A stretch of 64,000 nucleotides of DNA from Vibrio sp. CB1-14 (GTDB lineage: Bacteria > Pseudomonadota > Gammaproteobacteria > Enterobacterales > Vibrionaceae), in assembly GCF_040412085.2 (NCBI RefSeq), contig NZ_CP115920.1, positions 3,038,001 through 3,102,000 on the forward strand, in the 5' to 3' direction. Below the pieces are notes generated by a model. The model was not told where the DNA came from. It worked only from the letters and a program-made list of their open reading frames with translations, and did no database searches. Positions 38,786-47,525 of the stretch are shown piece by piece (the stretch's first letter is position 1; every line of letters starts with the position of its first letter). The position numbers were made by a program, and so were the translations under genes.

Positions 38786-39043
38786 TTACTCAGCTTCGAT
38801 GCTAACGAATTTACGGTTCTTAGGACCTTTAACTTCGAATTTCACTTTACCTTCAGTAAGAGCGAAAAGAGTATGGTCTTTACCGATACCAACGTTAGTA
38901 CCAGCGTGGAACTTAGTACCACGTTGACGTACGATAATGTTACCTGCAAGAACAGACTCACCACCGAAACGCTTAACACCTAGACGTTTGCTTTCTGAAT
39001 CGCGGCCGTTACGAGTAGAACCACCAGCTTTTTTGTGTGCCAT
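38786..39043 (-). CDS. rpmA: 50S ribosomal protein L27
   Basis: This 85-residue protein starts directly with [20 protein letters not shown], the unextended N-terminus typical of gamma-proteobacteria, which reaches the peptidyl-transferase centre. The family core [20 protein letters not shown] and [16 protein letters not shown] follows. It lies 20 bp after rplU, with a good AGGAG ribosome site, in the universal L21-L27 pair. Confidence 0.98.
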   Translation of the reverse strand: MAHKKAGGSTRNGRDSESKRLGVKRFGGESVLAGNIIVRQRGTKFHAGTNVGIGKDHTLFALTEGKVKFEVKGPKNRKFVSIEAE

Positions 39044-39063
39044 TGTTAAACTCTCCTAATCGA

Positions 39064-39375
39064 TTAAGCGTTGATGCCAGTGATTTTCACTTCCGTGAAC
39101 CACTGACGGTGACCTTGTTGCTTACGAGAGTGCTTACGACGACGGAACTTAACGATTTTAACTTTATCGCCACGACCGTGTTGTACTACTTCAGCAACCA
39201 CTTTGCCGCCCTCTACTAGAGGAGCGCCAACTTGAATATCTTCACCGTTAGCAACAAGAAGAACTTTATCAAATTCAACAGTTGCACCAGTTTCAACGTC
39301 TAATTTCTCTAAACGAAGAGTTTGACCTTCGCTTACACGGTGTTGTTTACCACCAGATTGGAAAACAGCGTACAT
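39064..39375 (-). CDS. rplU: 50S ribosomal protein L21
   Basis: The 103-residue protein has the L21 pattern [18 protein letters not shown] at the start and the basic tail [20 protein letters not shown] ending in TEVKITGI. It binds 23S rRNA together with L20. It is the first gene of rplU-rpmA. A near-consensus promoter with a GC-rich discriminator lies about 80-115 bp upstream. Confidence 0.98.
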   Translation of the reverse strand: MYAVFQSGGKQHRVSEGQTLRLEKLDVETGATVEFDKVLLVANGEDIQVGAPLVEGGKVVAEVVQHGRGDKVKIVKFRRRKHSRKQQGHRQWFTEVKITGINA

Positions 39376-39454
39376 ATTTTACTCCGCTTTTTCCGCACAG
39401 CCTTTTGATTGTTATTTCAACAAATAGGGTGTGCGCTAAACTAATCATCAATAG

Positions 39455-39490
39455 GGCGCAGATTCTACGCGAATGATTACCCTATGACAA
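39455..39490 (-). promoter_or_regulatory. rplU-rpmA promoter
   Basis: Read on the minus strand, TTGTCA (39485-39490), a 17-bp spacer and TAGAAT (39462-39467) precede a GC-rich discriminator CTGCGCCC. This is the form of stringently controlled ribosomal promoters. Transcription should start near 39455. Confidence 0.75.
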
Positions 39491-39647
39491 GCCATATTTT
39501 GAAAAAATTGGCGAAACACTAATCGCCAATCGAAAGTGCCGCAATAATGCCCTTTCACCATGTATTAATCAACGTTTTTTAGTGTATTATTCACAGATTA
39601 TAACCAACGATTAAGCCTTACAGGCTCTAAGCTCAACCGGGTACGTA

Positions 39648-40619
39648 ATGGATTTTAAAGCTATCCAAGCACTGACTGCCGATGATATGGCAAAAGTGAA
39701 TGAAACAATACAAGCACAATTAAACTCTGAAGTTAGCCTTATCAATCAGCTTGGTTTTTACATCGTGAGCAGCGGTGGTAAGCGATTAAGACCACTTCTT
39801 GCTATCCTGTCAGCCAAAGCGCTGGGGTATCAGGGCAATGCTCACACGACAGCTGCTGCTTTTATAGAATTTATACATACTGCCACTCTATTACATGATG
39901 ATGTGGTTGATGAGTCCGACATGCGACGCGGGAAAGCAACGGCAAACGCGGCGTTTGGAAATGCGGCGAGTGTATTGGTGGGTGACTACATCTACACACG
40001 CTCGTTCCAAATGATGACAGCACTCGGCTCACTGCGTATCTTGGAGCTAATGAGTGATGCGGTGAATGTCATTGCAGAAGGCGAAGTTCAACAGTTAATG
40101 AACTGTAACGACCCTGATACAAGCGAAGACAGCTACATGCAGGTTATCTATTCTAAAACCGCGCGTCTATTTGAAGCCGCTACGCAAGTTGGCGCGATAC
40201 TCAATGACGCTACGCCAGAAGTAGAACTTGCCCTACAAAACTACGGTAAATACTTAGGTACCGCGTTCCAGCTTATCGATGATGTCATGGACTACACCTC
40301 TAGCGGTGAAGATATGGGTAAGAATGTTGGTGACGACCTTGCAGAAGGCAAACCGACTCTACCACTTATCCACGCAATGCAACACGGTGAAGCACACGAG
40401 AGCGAGATGATTCGCGAAGCGATTGAGAAAGGTAATGGCCTGGACAAAATCGACGCCATCATGGCGACAATGGAACGTGTCGGCTCGCTTACATACACCG
40501 AAGACATCGCCTTTAGAGAAGCAGATAAAGCGATTGATGCGCTTTCTGTGGTTCCTGATAGCGAATATAAAGAGGCACTCGTCGCACTTGCCTATATGGC
40601 AGTTAAACGCAGCGCATAA
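39648..40619 (+). CDS. ispB: Octaprenyl diphosphate synthase
   Basis: This 323-residue trans-polyprenyl synthase has the two aspartate-rich motifs DDVVD (84-88) and DDVMD (210-214) and the GGKRLRPLL substrate loop near 43-51. It makes the octaprenyl side chain of ubiquinone and menaquinone. It is divergent from rplU, the usual arrangement in gamma-proteobacteria. A terminator at 40618-40654 overlaps its stop. Confidence 0.96.
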   Translation: MDFKAIQALTADDMAKVNETIQAQLNSEVSLINQLGFYIVSSGGKRLRPLLAILSAKALGYQGNAHTTAAAFIEFIHTATLLHDDVVDESDMRRGKATANAAFGNAASVLVGDYIYTRSFQMMTALGSLRILELMSDAVNVIAEGEVQQLMNCNDPDTSEDSYMQVIYSKTARLFEAATQVGAILNDATPEVELALQNYGKYLGTAFQLIDDVMDYTSSGEDMGKNVGDDLAEGKPTLPLIHAMQHGEAHESEMIREAIEKGNGLDKIDAIMATMERVGSLTYTEDIAFREADKAIDALSVVPDSEYKEALVALAYMAVKRSA

Positions 40620-40654
40620 AAAAGAGGTAGCGGCTCGAGTTGCTACCCCTTTTT
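40618..40654. terminator. Bidirectional terminator after ispB
   Basis: GGTAGC (40626-40631) pairs with GCTACC (40642-40647). The stem extends past one mismatch into A- and T-runs, serving ispB and the convergent small gene. Confidence 0.85.
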
Positions 40655-40678
40655 ACTTTGACTTCGCTCAGCGCTATC

Positions 40679-40873
40679 CTAGTAGTATTGTTCGCAGCCA
40701 TTATGCAGTTGTTGGTCTTCTTGGATCTCGTCGGCGTCTAACGCCCACTGAACATCACTGCCAAGTGGCTCGACCAATACCGAATTAGACGTTTTGTCGA
40801 TTACTAATACCTGACCCACGCCATGCTGGGACTCGACCCACATCCCCTTACGTACTTTGTCTATTTCCATCAT
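40679..40873 (-). CDS. Small uncharacterised protein (about 64 residues)
   Basis: This short acidic protein reads MMEIDKVRKGMWVESQHGVG at the start and continues QVLVIDKTSNSVLVEPLGSD, then an acidic tail. The alternation of beta-like segments around GVGQVLVID suggests a small SH3/KOW-like barrel, but I do not recognise a named family. GGGGGGATGG just upstream gives a strong ribosome site for ATG 40873 or 40870; a longer start at 40885 is possible. It sits between ispB and mdh with terminators on both sides. Composition and the ribosome site support a real gene. Confidence 0.7.
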   Translation of the reverse strand: MMEIDKVRKGMWVESQHGVGQVLVIDKTSNSVLVEPLGSDVQWALDADEIQEDQQLHNGCEQYY

Positions 40874-40925
40874 CCATCCCCCCATCTTGCAACACTGTTT
40901 TTACGTGCTCCTTAAGGGATAGATC

Positions 40926-40953
40926 AAAAAACCCAGTCTAGTAAAGACTGGGG
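40926..40953 (-). terminator. mdh terminator
   Basis: CCCAGTCT (40932-40939) pairs with AGACTGGG (40944-40951). The A6 run at 40926-40931 is the U-tract on the minus strand. Confidence 0.9.
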
Positions 40954-40990
40954 TTGAATATTAAGCGGCTAAATTAGCAAGGTTCGGTGA

Positions 40991-41926
40991 TTATTTCGCG
41001 AACTCAACACCAATCTCGATGTCTTTGTTTAGCGTTTCAAGCATGCCATCTAAAGCTGCTTTCTCGTAATCACTTAACTCACCGTAGCTAAGGATAGCTT
41101 CTGCGCCATCTTTACCTAGCTTAACTGGCTGTGCGAAGAAAGGAGCGTGTTCACCATCGCCTTCAACGTACGCGCATTCGATGACGTTTTCTTCACCTTG
41201 TAGGCCTTTCACTAGCGCTAGACCAAATCGACACGCCGCTTGACCCATTGATAGCGTTGCGCTGCCACCACCCGCTTTCGCTTCAACAACTTCAGTACCT
41301 GCGTTTTGAATGCGCTTGGTCAACGCTTCTACTTCTTCAGCCGTAAACTCAACACCTTCTACTTGAGAAAGAAGAGGAAGAATCGTGACACCAGAGTGAC
41401 CACCGATAACCGGTACACGCACATCGCCTGGATCTTTTGCTTTTAGGTCAGCAACGAAGGTTTCTGAGCGAATCACATCCAGTGTTGTCACACCGAACAG
41501 CTTACGCTTGTCATAAACACCGGCTTTCTTAAGCACTTCTGCTGCGATTGGCACAGTCGTGTTCACTGGGTTTGTAATGATACCAATACACGCTGTCGGG
41601 CAAACTACCGCGATTTTTTCCGCCAAAGATTTCACGATACCAGCGTTAACATTGAATAGATCAGAACGATCCATACCTGGTTTACGTGCAACACCCGCTG
41701 AGATTAGCACCACATCGGCACCTTCAAGCGCTGGCGTTGGGTCTTCACCGGCATAACCTTTGATGGAAACTGGCGTCGGGATGTGGCTAAGGTCAGCCGC
41801 TACACCAGGAGTTACAGGGGCAATATCATAAAGGGCTAAATCAGAACCTGCTGGAAGACGGTTCTTAAGTAGTAGAGCTAGGGCTTGACCGATGCCACCC
41901 GCGGCACCAATAACAGCTACTTTCAT
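40991..41926 (-). CDS. mdh: Malate dehydrogenase
   Basis: The 311-residue NAD-dependent enzyme has the Rossmann motif [14 protein letters not shown] (7-20). Substrate-binding arginines are in [24 protein letters not shown] follows, and the catalytic histidine is in [13 protein letters not shown]. It interconverts malate and oxaloacetate in the TCA cycle. It is divergent from argR, as in E. coli and most gamma-proteobacteria. The ribosome site AAGGAGAA lies 6-13 bases before the ATG. Confidence 0.98.
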   Translation of the reverse strand: MKVAVIGAAGGIGQALALLLKNRLPAGSDLALYDIAPVTPGVAADLSHIPTPVSIKGYAGEDPTPALEGADVVLISAGVARKPGMDRSDLFNVNAGIVKSLAEKIAVVCPTACIGIITNPVNTTVPIAAEVLKKAGVYDKRKLFGVTTLDVIRSETFVADLKAKDPGDVRVPVIGGHSGVTILPLLSQVEGVEFTAEEVEALTKRIQNAGTEVVEAKAGGGSATLSMGQAACRFGLALVKGLQGEENVIECAYVEGDGEHAPFFAQPVKLGKDGAEAILSYGELSDYEKAALDGMLETLNKDIEIGVEFAK

Positions 41927-42264
41927 GGTAGTTCTCCTTGAGATTGGTATCTCTTATTCATAGTTTTGTAGGGTAATTTTTCATCAGCTAGTAAAAAGCT
42001 ATAGCATTCACTAATCGATTACAATCAATTAACCCCAGCTTTGCGAGGTCACGCAACTCGCTAATAACGTGCCACTAAACTAGCACGTAAACCCCCTCGT
42101 TAAAACCCACCTTTTACCTTGTTAATTATGAGGTTATGGTATTTTTCCGTGACATAGGTTTAAGTGATATTGTCGGCAGAAACCATGGATAAGTTGGTTA
42201 ACATAGAGGTTCTGTGCCACAATACGGCGATCACTGCGAGTAGAACGAAGAATAAGAGGCGTAT
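41927..42264. other. mdh-argR divergent regulatory region
   Basis: This 338-bp region must hold both promoters. I see a 10-bp palindrome TAATCGATTA at 42012-42021 and a GGTCACG near 42050, but no convincing ARG box pair, CRP site or FNR site that I could place with confidence. Confidence 0.5.
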
Positions 42265-42735
42265 ATGCGCAATAATGACAAACAAGATAATCTGGTTCGC
42301 GCGTTTAAAGCGTTATTAAAAGAAGAGCGATTTGGCTCTCAAGGTGAGATTGTCGACGCGTTAAAACACGAAGGGTTTGAAAATATTAACCAATCAAAAG
42401 TGTCGCGTATGTTGACTAAGTTTGGCGCAGTGAGAACCCGCAACGCCAAAATGGAAATGGTTTATTGTTTACCTGCTGAACTTGGCGTTCCGACTGTATC
42501 GAGTTCACTGCGTGAACTGGTACTCGATATCGACCATAACAACGCGTTAGTCGTCATTCATACTGGTCCCGGAGCTGCACAGCTCATCGCTCGATTGTTA
42601 GACTCACTGGGTAAAGCTGAAGGTATCTTGGGCGTTGTCGCTGGCGATGACACCATCTTTATTACTCCAACGCTTACAGTCTCTACGAAACAACTATTTG
42701 ATTCTGTATGTGATTTGTTTGAATACGCTGGTTAA
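42265..42735 (+). CDS. argR: Arginine repressor
   Basis: At 156 residues this is the standard length. An N-terminal winged helix domain (about 8-70; [40 protein letters not shown]) is followed by a C-terminal arginine-binding, hexamerising domain with [20 protein letters not shown] and [11 protein letters not shown]. It represses arginine biosynthesis when arginine is bound. AAGAGG lies upstream of the ATG. A weak hairpin at 42766-42788 (TCACGGA/TCCGTGA) follows the gene without a T-tract. Confidence 0.97.
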   Translation: MRNNDKQDNLVRAFKALLKEERFGSQGEIVDALKHEGFENINQSKVSRMLTKFGAVRTRNAKMEMVYCLPAELGVPTVSSSLRELVLDIDHNNALVVIHTGPGAAQLIARLLDSLGKAEGILGVVAGDDTIFITPTLTVSTKQLFDSVCDLFEYAG

Positions 42736-43069
42736 GTTTTAAACGTTAACATTCAGAACAATCTGTCACGGAGCAATCCGTTCCGTGATACTCATCACAT
42801 CTTAAAAAAATCAAACTCTACCCCTTAAATTCGTCTTAATTATCTGTTTTATTTGACTTATATTCCAAAAATACATCGCCTCCTGCCATTTCTAGCACAG
42901 ACAAATCCCCTATATCTATTAACAATCCAGTAATTTTCTTCCAATTTATTTGGTATGATTGCGCCACTTTTTCAACATATGGATTGAAAAAGATGCCGTT
43001 TCCACATAGGAAACCTCTGAAGACAACTATAGTTATTCAGGGCTAATAATGAATAAGGAAGGGAAATTC
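42736..43069 (+). promoter_or_regulatory. Promoter and structured 5' leader of the TAXI-TRAP operon
   Basis: An extended -10 TGGTATGAT lies at 42951-42959, with a transcription start expected near 42966. The roughly 100-base leader then has two hairpins: TTTTTCAA/TTGAAAAA (42968-42975 with 42984-42991) and GTTTCC/GGAAAC (42998-43003 with 43009-43014). The left part holds the argR 3' hairpin (42766-42788) and AT-rich sequence with no other gene. Confidence 0.55.
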
Positions 43070-44038
43070 ATGGCATTTAAGAAACTTGTTAAAATCGGTG
43101 CTATTGCCGCTGCAATAATGGGCGCAGGCGCTGTTAATGCTCAAGAGTTCATCACAATCGGTACAGGTTCGGTAACGGGGGTTTATTACCCTACTGGCGG
43201 TGCAATCTGTAAGCTTGTGAATAAAGGCCGTAAGGAACACAACATCCGTTGTTCAGTAGAGTCCACTGGTGGTTCTATCTACAATGTCAACACTATGCGT
43301 GCTGGTGAGTTAGATTTCGGTATCGTTCAATCTGACTGGCAATATCACGGCTACAACGGCACGAGCAAATTTGAAGAGCAAGGCCCTTACAAAAAGCTTC
43401 GTGCGATGTTCTCTTTGCACACAGAACCATTCAACATCATCGCTCGTTCTGATGCTGGTATCAACAACGTGACTGACCTAAAAGGTAAGCGTGTGAATAT
43501 CGGTAACCCTGGTTCTGGTGACCGCGCAACAATGGGCGTTGTCATGGATGCAATGGGTTGGACTAACGATGACTTCAAACTGGCTTCTGAACTAAAAGGT
43601 TCTGAACGTTCACAAGCTCTTTGTGACAACAAAATCGACGCGTTCGTTTATGTTGTTGGCCATCCAAACGGATCAATCAAAGAAGCAACAACATCTTGTG
43701 AAGCTAAACTAATCTCTGCGACTGGCGAAAAAATCGATGAAATCGTTTCAGCAAACCCTTACTACGCTTACAGCAATGTACCGGCAGGTATGTACCGTGG
43801 CACAGAGGGTGACGTAAACAGCTTCGGTGTTGCCGCCACTATGGTAACCACATCAGACGTTTCTGACGAAACAGCATACAATGTGGCTAAAGCAGTATTT
43901 GAAAACTTCGATACATTCAAACGTCTTCACCCAGCGTTCGCTAACCTGAAGAAAGAAGACATGGTGAAAGCAGGTCTATCTATCCCGCTTCACCCAGGTG
44001 CTGAGAAGTACTACAAAGAAGTCGGTCTACTAAAATAA
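43070..44038 (+). CDS. TAXI-family TRAP transporter substrate-binding protein
   Basis: The 322-residue periplasmic protein has a signal peptide (about 1-24, cleaved at VNA|QE) and the TAXI binding-protein pattern: ITIGTGSVTGVYYPTGGAIC, VESTGGSIYNVNTMRAGELD, then KRVNIGNPGSGDRATMGVV. It delivers a solute, often glutamate or a carboxylate in studied members, to the TRAP permease encoded next. I choose ATG 43070 because GGAAGGGAAA precedes it and the signal peptide begins there; the in-frame ATG at 43049 has no good ribosome site. The substrate is not readable. Confidence 0.94.
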   Translation: MAFKKLVKIGAIAAAIMGAGAVNAQEFITIGTGSVTGVYYPTGGAICKLVNKGRKEHNIRCSVESTGGSIYNVNTMRAGELDFGIVQSDWQYHGYNGTSKFEEQGPYKKLRAMFSLHTEPFNIIARSDAGINNVTDLKGKRVNIGNPGSGDRATMGVVMDAMGWTNDDFKLASELKGSERSQALCDNKIDAFVYVVGHPNGSIKEATTSCEAKLISATGEKIDEIVSANPYYAYSNVPAGMYRGTEGDVNSFGVAATMVTTSDVSDETAYNVAKAVFENFDTFKRLHPAFANLKKEDMVKAGLSIPLHPGAEKYYKEVGLLK

Positions 44039-44047
44039 GACCACTTC

Positions 44048-44072
44048 GTAGGGGAGGCATCGCTTCCCCTAC
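44048..44072 (+). terminator. Hairpin 1 between TAXI protein and permease
   Basis: GTAGGGGAGGC (44048-44058) pairs with GCTTCCCCTAC (44062-44072) with one G-T pair. It directly follows the binding-protein stop and is followed by a short T-rich stretch (AGCTTTTC), so it may terminate or protect most transcripts. Confidence 0.65.
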
Positions 44073-44107
44073 AGCTTTTCTATTATGAGTAACACTCAAA
44101 ACAATTA

Positions 44108-44174
44108 ACACCAGTGCATCCAACTGGTGTGGCTATTTGGGCTCTCTTTCCAAGCCCGTCATTAAGAGCCCAAA
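44108..44174 (+). other. Hairpins 2 and 3 before the TRAP permease
   Basis: ACACCAGT/ACTGGTGT (44108-44115 with 44123-44130) and TTTGGGCTCT/AGAGCCCAAA (44136-44145 with 44165-44174) are perfect inverted repeats in a row. They may set the ratio of binding protein to permease or mark a second promoter region. Confidence 0.5.
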
Positions 44175-44299
44175 AACACAACAACTGCTACACGTTTGCA
44201 TCCATTGACTACAATGTTAAATGCGAAATAGGTTCGTGCCTTTTTAATTAGCCTTTGGCTTAAACGTCACGAATCCAAAAATAATAAAGGACAACGTAC

Positions 44300-46879
44300 A
44301 TGACGCAGACAACACAACCGTCGCAAGATGTGCAAGACATGGTCGCACAGGCTGACACTGGCGCACGAAGCCCTAAGGGGATCCCTGCCAAAATTCTTTG
44401 GTTCGTGCCGCTATGTTGGTCACTGTTTCAACTTTGGTACGCTTCACCACTGCCATTTATATTTAACTTTGGCGTACTGAACGACACTGAAGCGCGCTCT
44501 ATTCACCTAACCTTCGCTATTTTCCTAGCGTTTACCGCCTATCCAGCGATGAAGAATTCGCCTCGAGACAGAATTCCTGCCATCGACTGGATTTTGGCGC
44601 TTGCAGGCAGTTTTTCTGCCGCCTATATCTATTTATTCTATACCCAGCTTGCTGGGCGCTCTGGAGCACCGACGACAATGGATATCGTCGCTGCAGTCAC
44701 GGGCATGGTGTTGCTATTAGAGGCGACACGCCGTGCACTCGGTCCACCGCTGATGGTGGTCGCTGCGGTGTTCTTGCTGTATACCTTTGGTGGCCCATAC
44801 ATGCCGGACGTCATCGCGCATAAAGGTGCAAGCCTTAACAAAGCGATGTCACACCTATGGCTCACCACTGAAGGTGTGTTTGGTGTTGCACTTGGTGTAT
44901 CGACCTCGTTTGTATTCCTATTCGTACTATTCGGCGCAATGCTTGAACGTGCTGGTGCGGGTGCATACTTCATTAAAGTTGCGTTTTCACTGCTTGGCCA
45001 TATGCGCGGCGGCCCTGCAAAAGCCGCGGTGGTTGCGTCTGGTTTATCTGGCCTAGTGTCGGGTTCATCGATTGCCAACGTAGTAACCACAGGTACCTTT
45101 ACCATTCCACTGATGAAGCGTGTTGGCTTTCCTGGCACTAAAGCTGGTGCAGTAGAAGTGGCCGCGTCCACCAATGGACAGCTCACACCACCAATTATGG
45201 GTGCAGCGGCATTCTTGATGGTGGAATATGTCGGTATCTCTTACGTTGAGGTTATTAAAGCTGCACTTCTGCCAGCACTGATTTCTTATATTGCTCTTAT
45301 CTACATCGTTCACCTAGAAGCATGTAAGGCTGGTATGACGGGTCTTCCTCGTCGCCACACCCCAACACTGGTACAAAGCCTGCTGTCGTTTACCGGTACT
45401 ATTTTGGGTCTGTGCGTCATCAGCGCCGTAGTCTACTACGGTATTGGCTGGACTAAAGGTGTGTTCGGTGATGCAGCAACACCTATTGTGGGTGCAGTTC
45501 TCCTGCTTGCTTATGTTGGCTTGTTACGCATTTCGGCTAAGTACGCCAAAGAAGGCGGTCTTGAGATTGATGCAGAACTAAATGAGGTTCCTGATCCGGG
45601 TCCAACCATTAAGTCTGGTTTACACTTCTTGCTACCAATCGTGGTACTGGTTTGGTGTTTGACGGTTGAACGTTTCTCACCAGGTCTGTCCGCATTCTGG
45701 GCAACTGTGTTTATGATCTTTATCCTGATCACTCAGCGTCCTTTGATTGCTTTAATGGCGAAAACCAATGATGTTACCGAAGAACTTAAAGCGGGCTTCG
45801 TTGACCTAGCAGAAAGTCTTGTCTCTGGTGCTCGAAACATGATTGGTATCGGCGTGGCCACAGCGGCTGCAGGTACCGTAGTGGGTGTTGTTACTCTAAC
45901 CGGTATTGGCCTTGTGATGACCGACTTCGTTGAGTTCATTTCCGGCGGTAACATCATCTTGATGCTGCTGTTTACCGCGGTTATCTCACTTATCTTAGGT
46001 ATGGGTCTACCGACAACGGCGAACTACATCGTAGTATCAACACTGATGGCGCCAGTGATTGTAACGCTTGGCGCGGCACACGGTCTTATCATCCCACTGA
46101 TTGCTGTTCACTTGTTCGTGTTCTATTTCGGTATTCTTGCTGATGATACGCCACCAGTAGGTCTCGCCGCCTTTGCTGCTGCAGCCATTGCTAAGTCAGA
46201 CCCTATCCGTACCGGTATTCAAGGTTTTACCTACGATATTCGTACTGCCATTCTGCCGTTTATGTTTATCTTCAATACACAGCTATTGATGATGGGCATT
46301 GATTCTTGGTGGCATTTGGCACTGACGGTGATTTCAGCGATCATTGCGATGCTTATCTTCTCTGCAGCGACGCAAGGGTGGTGGTTTACTAAGAACAAGT
46401 GGTGGGAAACGGTGCTGCTTCTAGCGCTCACTTTCACCTTCTTCCGACCGGGTTTCTGGTGGGACATGATCTATCCAGCTAAGGTTCTTTCACCTGGGGT
46501 TGAGATAGCTCAAATTACTGAAAACCTAAATGTTGGACAATCACTTGAGTTAAGAGTCGCCGGTGAAACACTGGAAGGTAAATACGTCGAGAAGACCGTT
46601 CGTCTACCATTTGAAGATGACGCCGTTGGTGCAGACGATCGTATCTCATCTATGGGTCTAATGCTTAATGAAACTGACGGTAAAATGATTATCGATATGG
46701 TTGAATTTGGCAGCCCAGCTGAGGCATCTGGTCTAGACTTTGACTGGGAAATTAAATCTATCGTGCAGGAAGCGGATAGACCAATGAAAGAGTGGGTATT
46801 TGTACCTGCCCTGCTTTTACTTATTGCTATGGCGATGAATCAAAAGCGTCGCGCTCGTCGTGAAAACCTGAGCGCATAG
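44300..46879 (+). CDS. TRAP transporter fused permease (DctQM type, DUF3394 tail)
   Basis: The 859-residue membrane protein fuses the small (DctQ-like, about 30-150) and large (DctM-like, about 170-650) TRAP permease parts, as is usual for TAXI systems. Clear DctM motifs are SGLVSGSSIANVVTTGTFTI, STNGQLTPPIMGAAAF, LGMGLPTTANYIVVSTLMAP and DDTPPVGLAAFAAAAIAKSD. A periplasmic DUF3394-like extension (about 700-840) is followed by a last membrane helix and basic tail. It imports the solute bound by the upstream protein using a sodium or proton gradient. Confidence 0.94.
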   Translation: MTQTTQPSQDVQDMVAQADTGARSPKGIPAKILWFVPLCWSLFQLWYASPLPFIFNFGVLNDTEARSIHLTFAIFLAFTAYPAMKNSPRDRIPAIDWILALAGSFSAAYIYLFYTQLAGRSGAPTTMDIVAAVTGMVLLLEATRRALGPPLMVVAAVFLLYTFGGPYMPDVIAHKGASLNKAMSHLWLTTEGVFGVALGVSTSFVFLFVLFGAMLERAGAGAYFIKVAFSLLGHMRGGPAKAAVVASGLSGLVSGSSIANVVTTGTFTIPLMKRVGFPGTKAGAVEVAASTNGQLTPPIMGAAAFLMVEYVGISYVEVIKAALLPALISYIALIYIVHLEACKAGMTGLPRRHTPTLVQSLLSFTGTILGLCVISAVVYYGIGWTKGVFGDAATPIVGAVLLLAYVGLLRISAKYAKEGGLEIDAELNEVPDPGPTIKSGLHFLLPIVVLVWCLTVERFSPGLSAFWATVFMIFILITQRPLIALMAKTNDVTEELKAGFVDLAESLVSGARNMIGIGVATAAAGTVVGVVTLTGIGLVMTDFVEFISGGNIILMLLFTAVISLILGMGLPTTANYIVVSTLMAPVIVTLGAAHGLIIPLIAVHLFVFYFGILADDTPPVGLAAFAAAAIAKSDPIRTGIQGFTYDIRTAILPFMFIFNTQLLMMGIDSWWHLALTVISAIIAMLIFSAATQGWWFTKNKWWETVLLLALTFTFFRPGFWWDMIYPAKVLSPGVEIAQITENLNVGQSLELRVAGETLEGKYVEKTVRLPFEDDAVGADDRISSMGLMLNETDGKMIIDMVEFGSPAEASGLDFDWEIKSIVQEADRPMKEWVFVPALLLLIAMAMNQKRRARRENLSA

Positions 46880-46887
46880 GTAAGTTA

Positions 46888-46920
46888 GGCTCCAAGTTTA
46901 ATGCTTGGAGCCTTCTACCT
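46888..46920 (+). terminator. Hairpin after the TRAP permease
   Basis: GGCTCCAAG (46888-46896) pairs with CTTGGAGCC (46904-46912), followed by TTCTACCTTT. The weak T-tract suggests partial termination before the universal stress gene. Confidence 0.7.
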
Positions 46921-46998
46921 TTAAACGGAACGGATAATACTAGCCAAGCTTATGCTTTACCCTATGCTAGTAGGGTAGGAACCAAAAAGAGAAATAAC

Positions 46999-47439
46999 AT
47001 GTACAAGCAAATCCTTGTTCCTGTCGATCTGAATGACAAAGGCTTTTCAGACAAAGCCGTCGAAATCGCCGTTTGGCACGCCAAACACTCCAATGCAGAA
47101 GTGCATCTGCTGAATGTTCTGCCTGGCATTCACATGTCTATGGTCGCAAGCTACTTCCCTAAAGATGCGGCAGCACAAATGAAAAATGATGTGAAAGCAC
47201 AATTAAAAGCGTTTGCCGAGCAGCATATCTCCGAAGATGTGGTGTACAAGGTACATGTTGCAGAGGGCAAGCCTTATGCGACTATCCTTGATTATGCCGA
47301 GCGCCTTGGCGCCGATCTCATCGTCATGCCAAGCCATAAACGCTCGAAAATTGATAAGGTTGTCCTTGGATCTGTGGCGAGTAAAGTGGTGCAAAATTCG
47401 CCTATTAACGTGCTGGTCGTAAAACCACAGACAAGTTAA
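46999..47439 (+). CDS. Universal stress protein (UspA family)
   Basis: This 146-residue cytoplasmic protein has the Usp fold: MYKQILVPVDLNDKGFSDKA, an alpha/beta core, and the C-terminal VLGSVASKVVQNSPINVLVV. The first glycines of the ATP-binding motif are not evident (SHKRSK in place of the usual G-x2-G), so nucleotide binding is uncertain. It follows the TRAP permease on the same strand; a Usp protein (TeaD) regulates a TRAP transporter in Halomonas, so a link is plausible. It has its own ribosome site and terminator. Confidence 0.92.
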   Translation: MYKQILVPVDLNDKGFSDKAVEIAVWHAKHSNAEVHLLNVLPGIHMSMVASYFPKDAAAQMKNDVKAQLKAFAEQHISEDVVYKVHVAEGKPYATILDYAERLGADLIVMPSHKRSKIDKVVLGSVASKVVQNSPINVLVVKPQTS

Positions 47440-47470
47440 GCCACAGGCAAGCTAACCGTATGCATACTAT

Positions 47471-47499
47471 AAAGCCCCACCTCACGTGGGGCTTTTTGT
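47471..47499. terminator. Terminator after the universal stress gene
   Basis: AAAGCCCCAC (47471-47480) pairs with GTGGGGCTTT (47486-47495), then TT. It lies between convergent genes and is usable on both strands. Confidence 0.9.
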
Positions 47500-47525
47500 T
47501 TGTGCGGTTTCTAAATGGCGCTCCT

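Noticed and set aside
41927..42264. ARG boxes for autoregulation of argR
   Set aside because: No pair of 18-bp ARG-box-like palindromes could be placed; only scattered half-sites such as TTATTCAT.
44638..45186. 182-codon frame on the minus strand inside the TRAP permease gene
   Set aside because: It is antisense to clear DctM motifs, is rich in Pro, Thr and Ala as expected for a shadow frame, and has no plausible domain.
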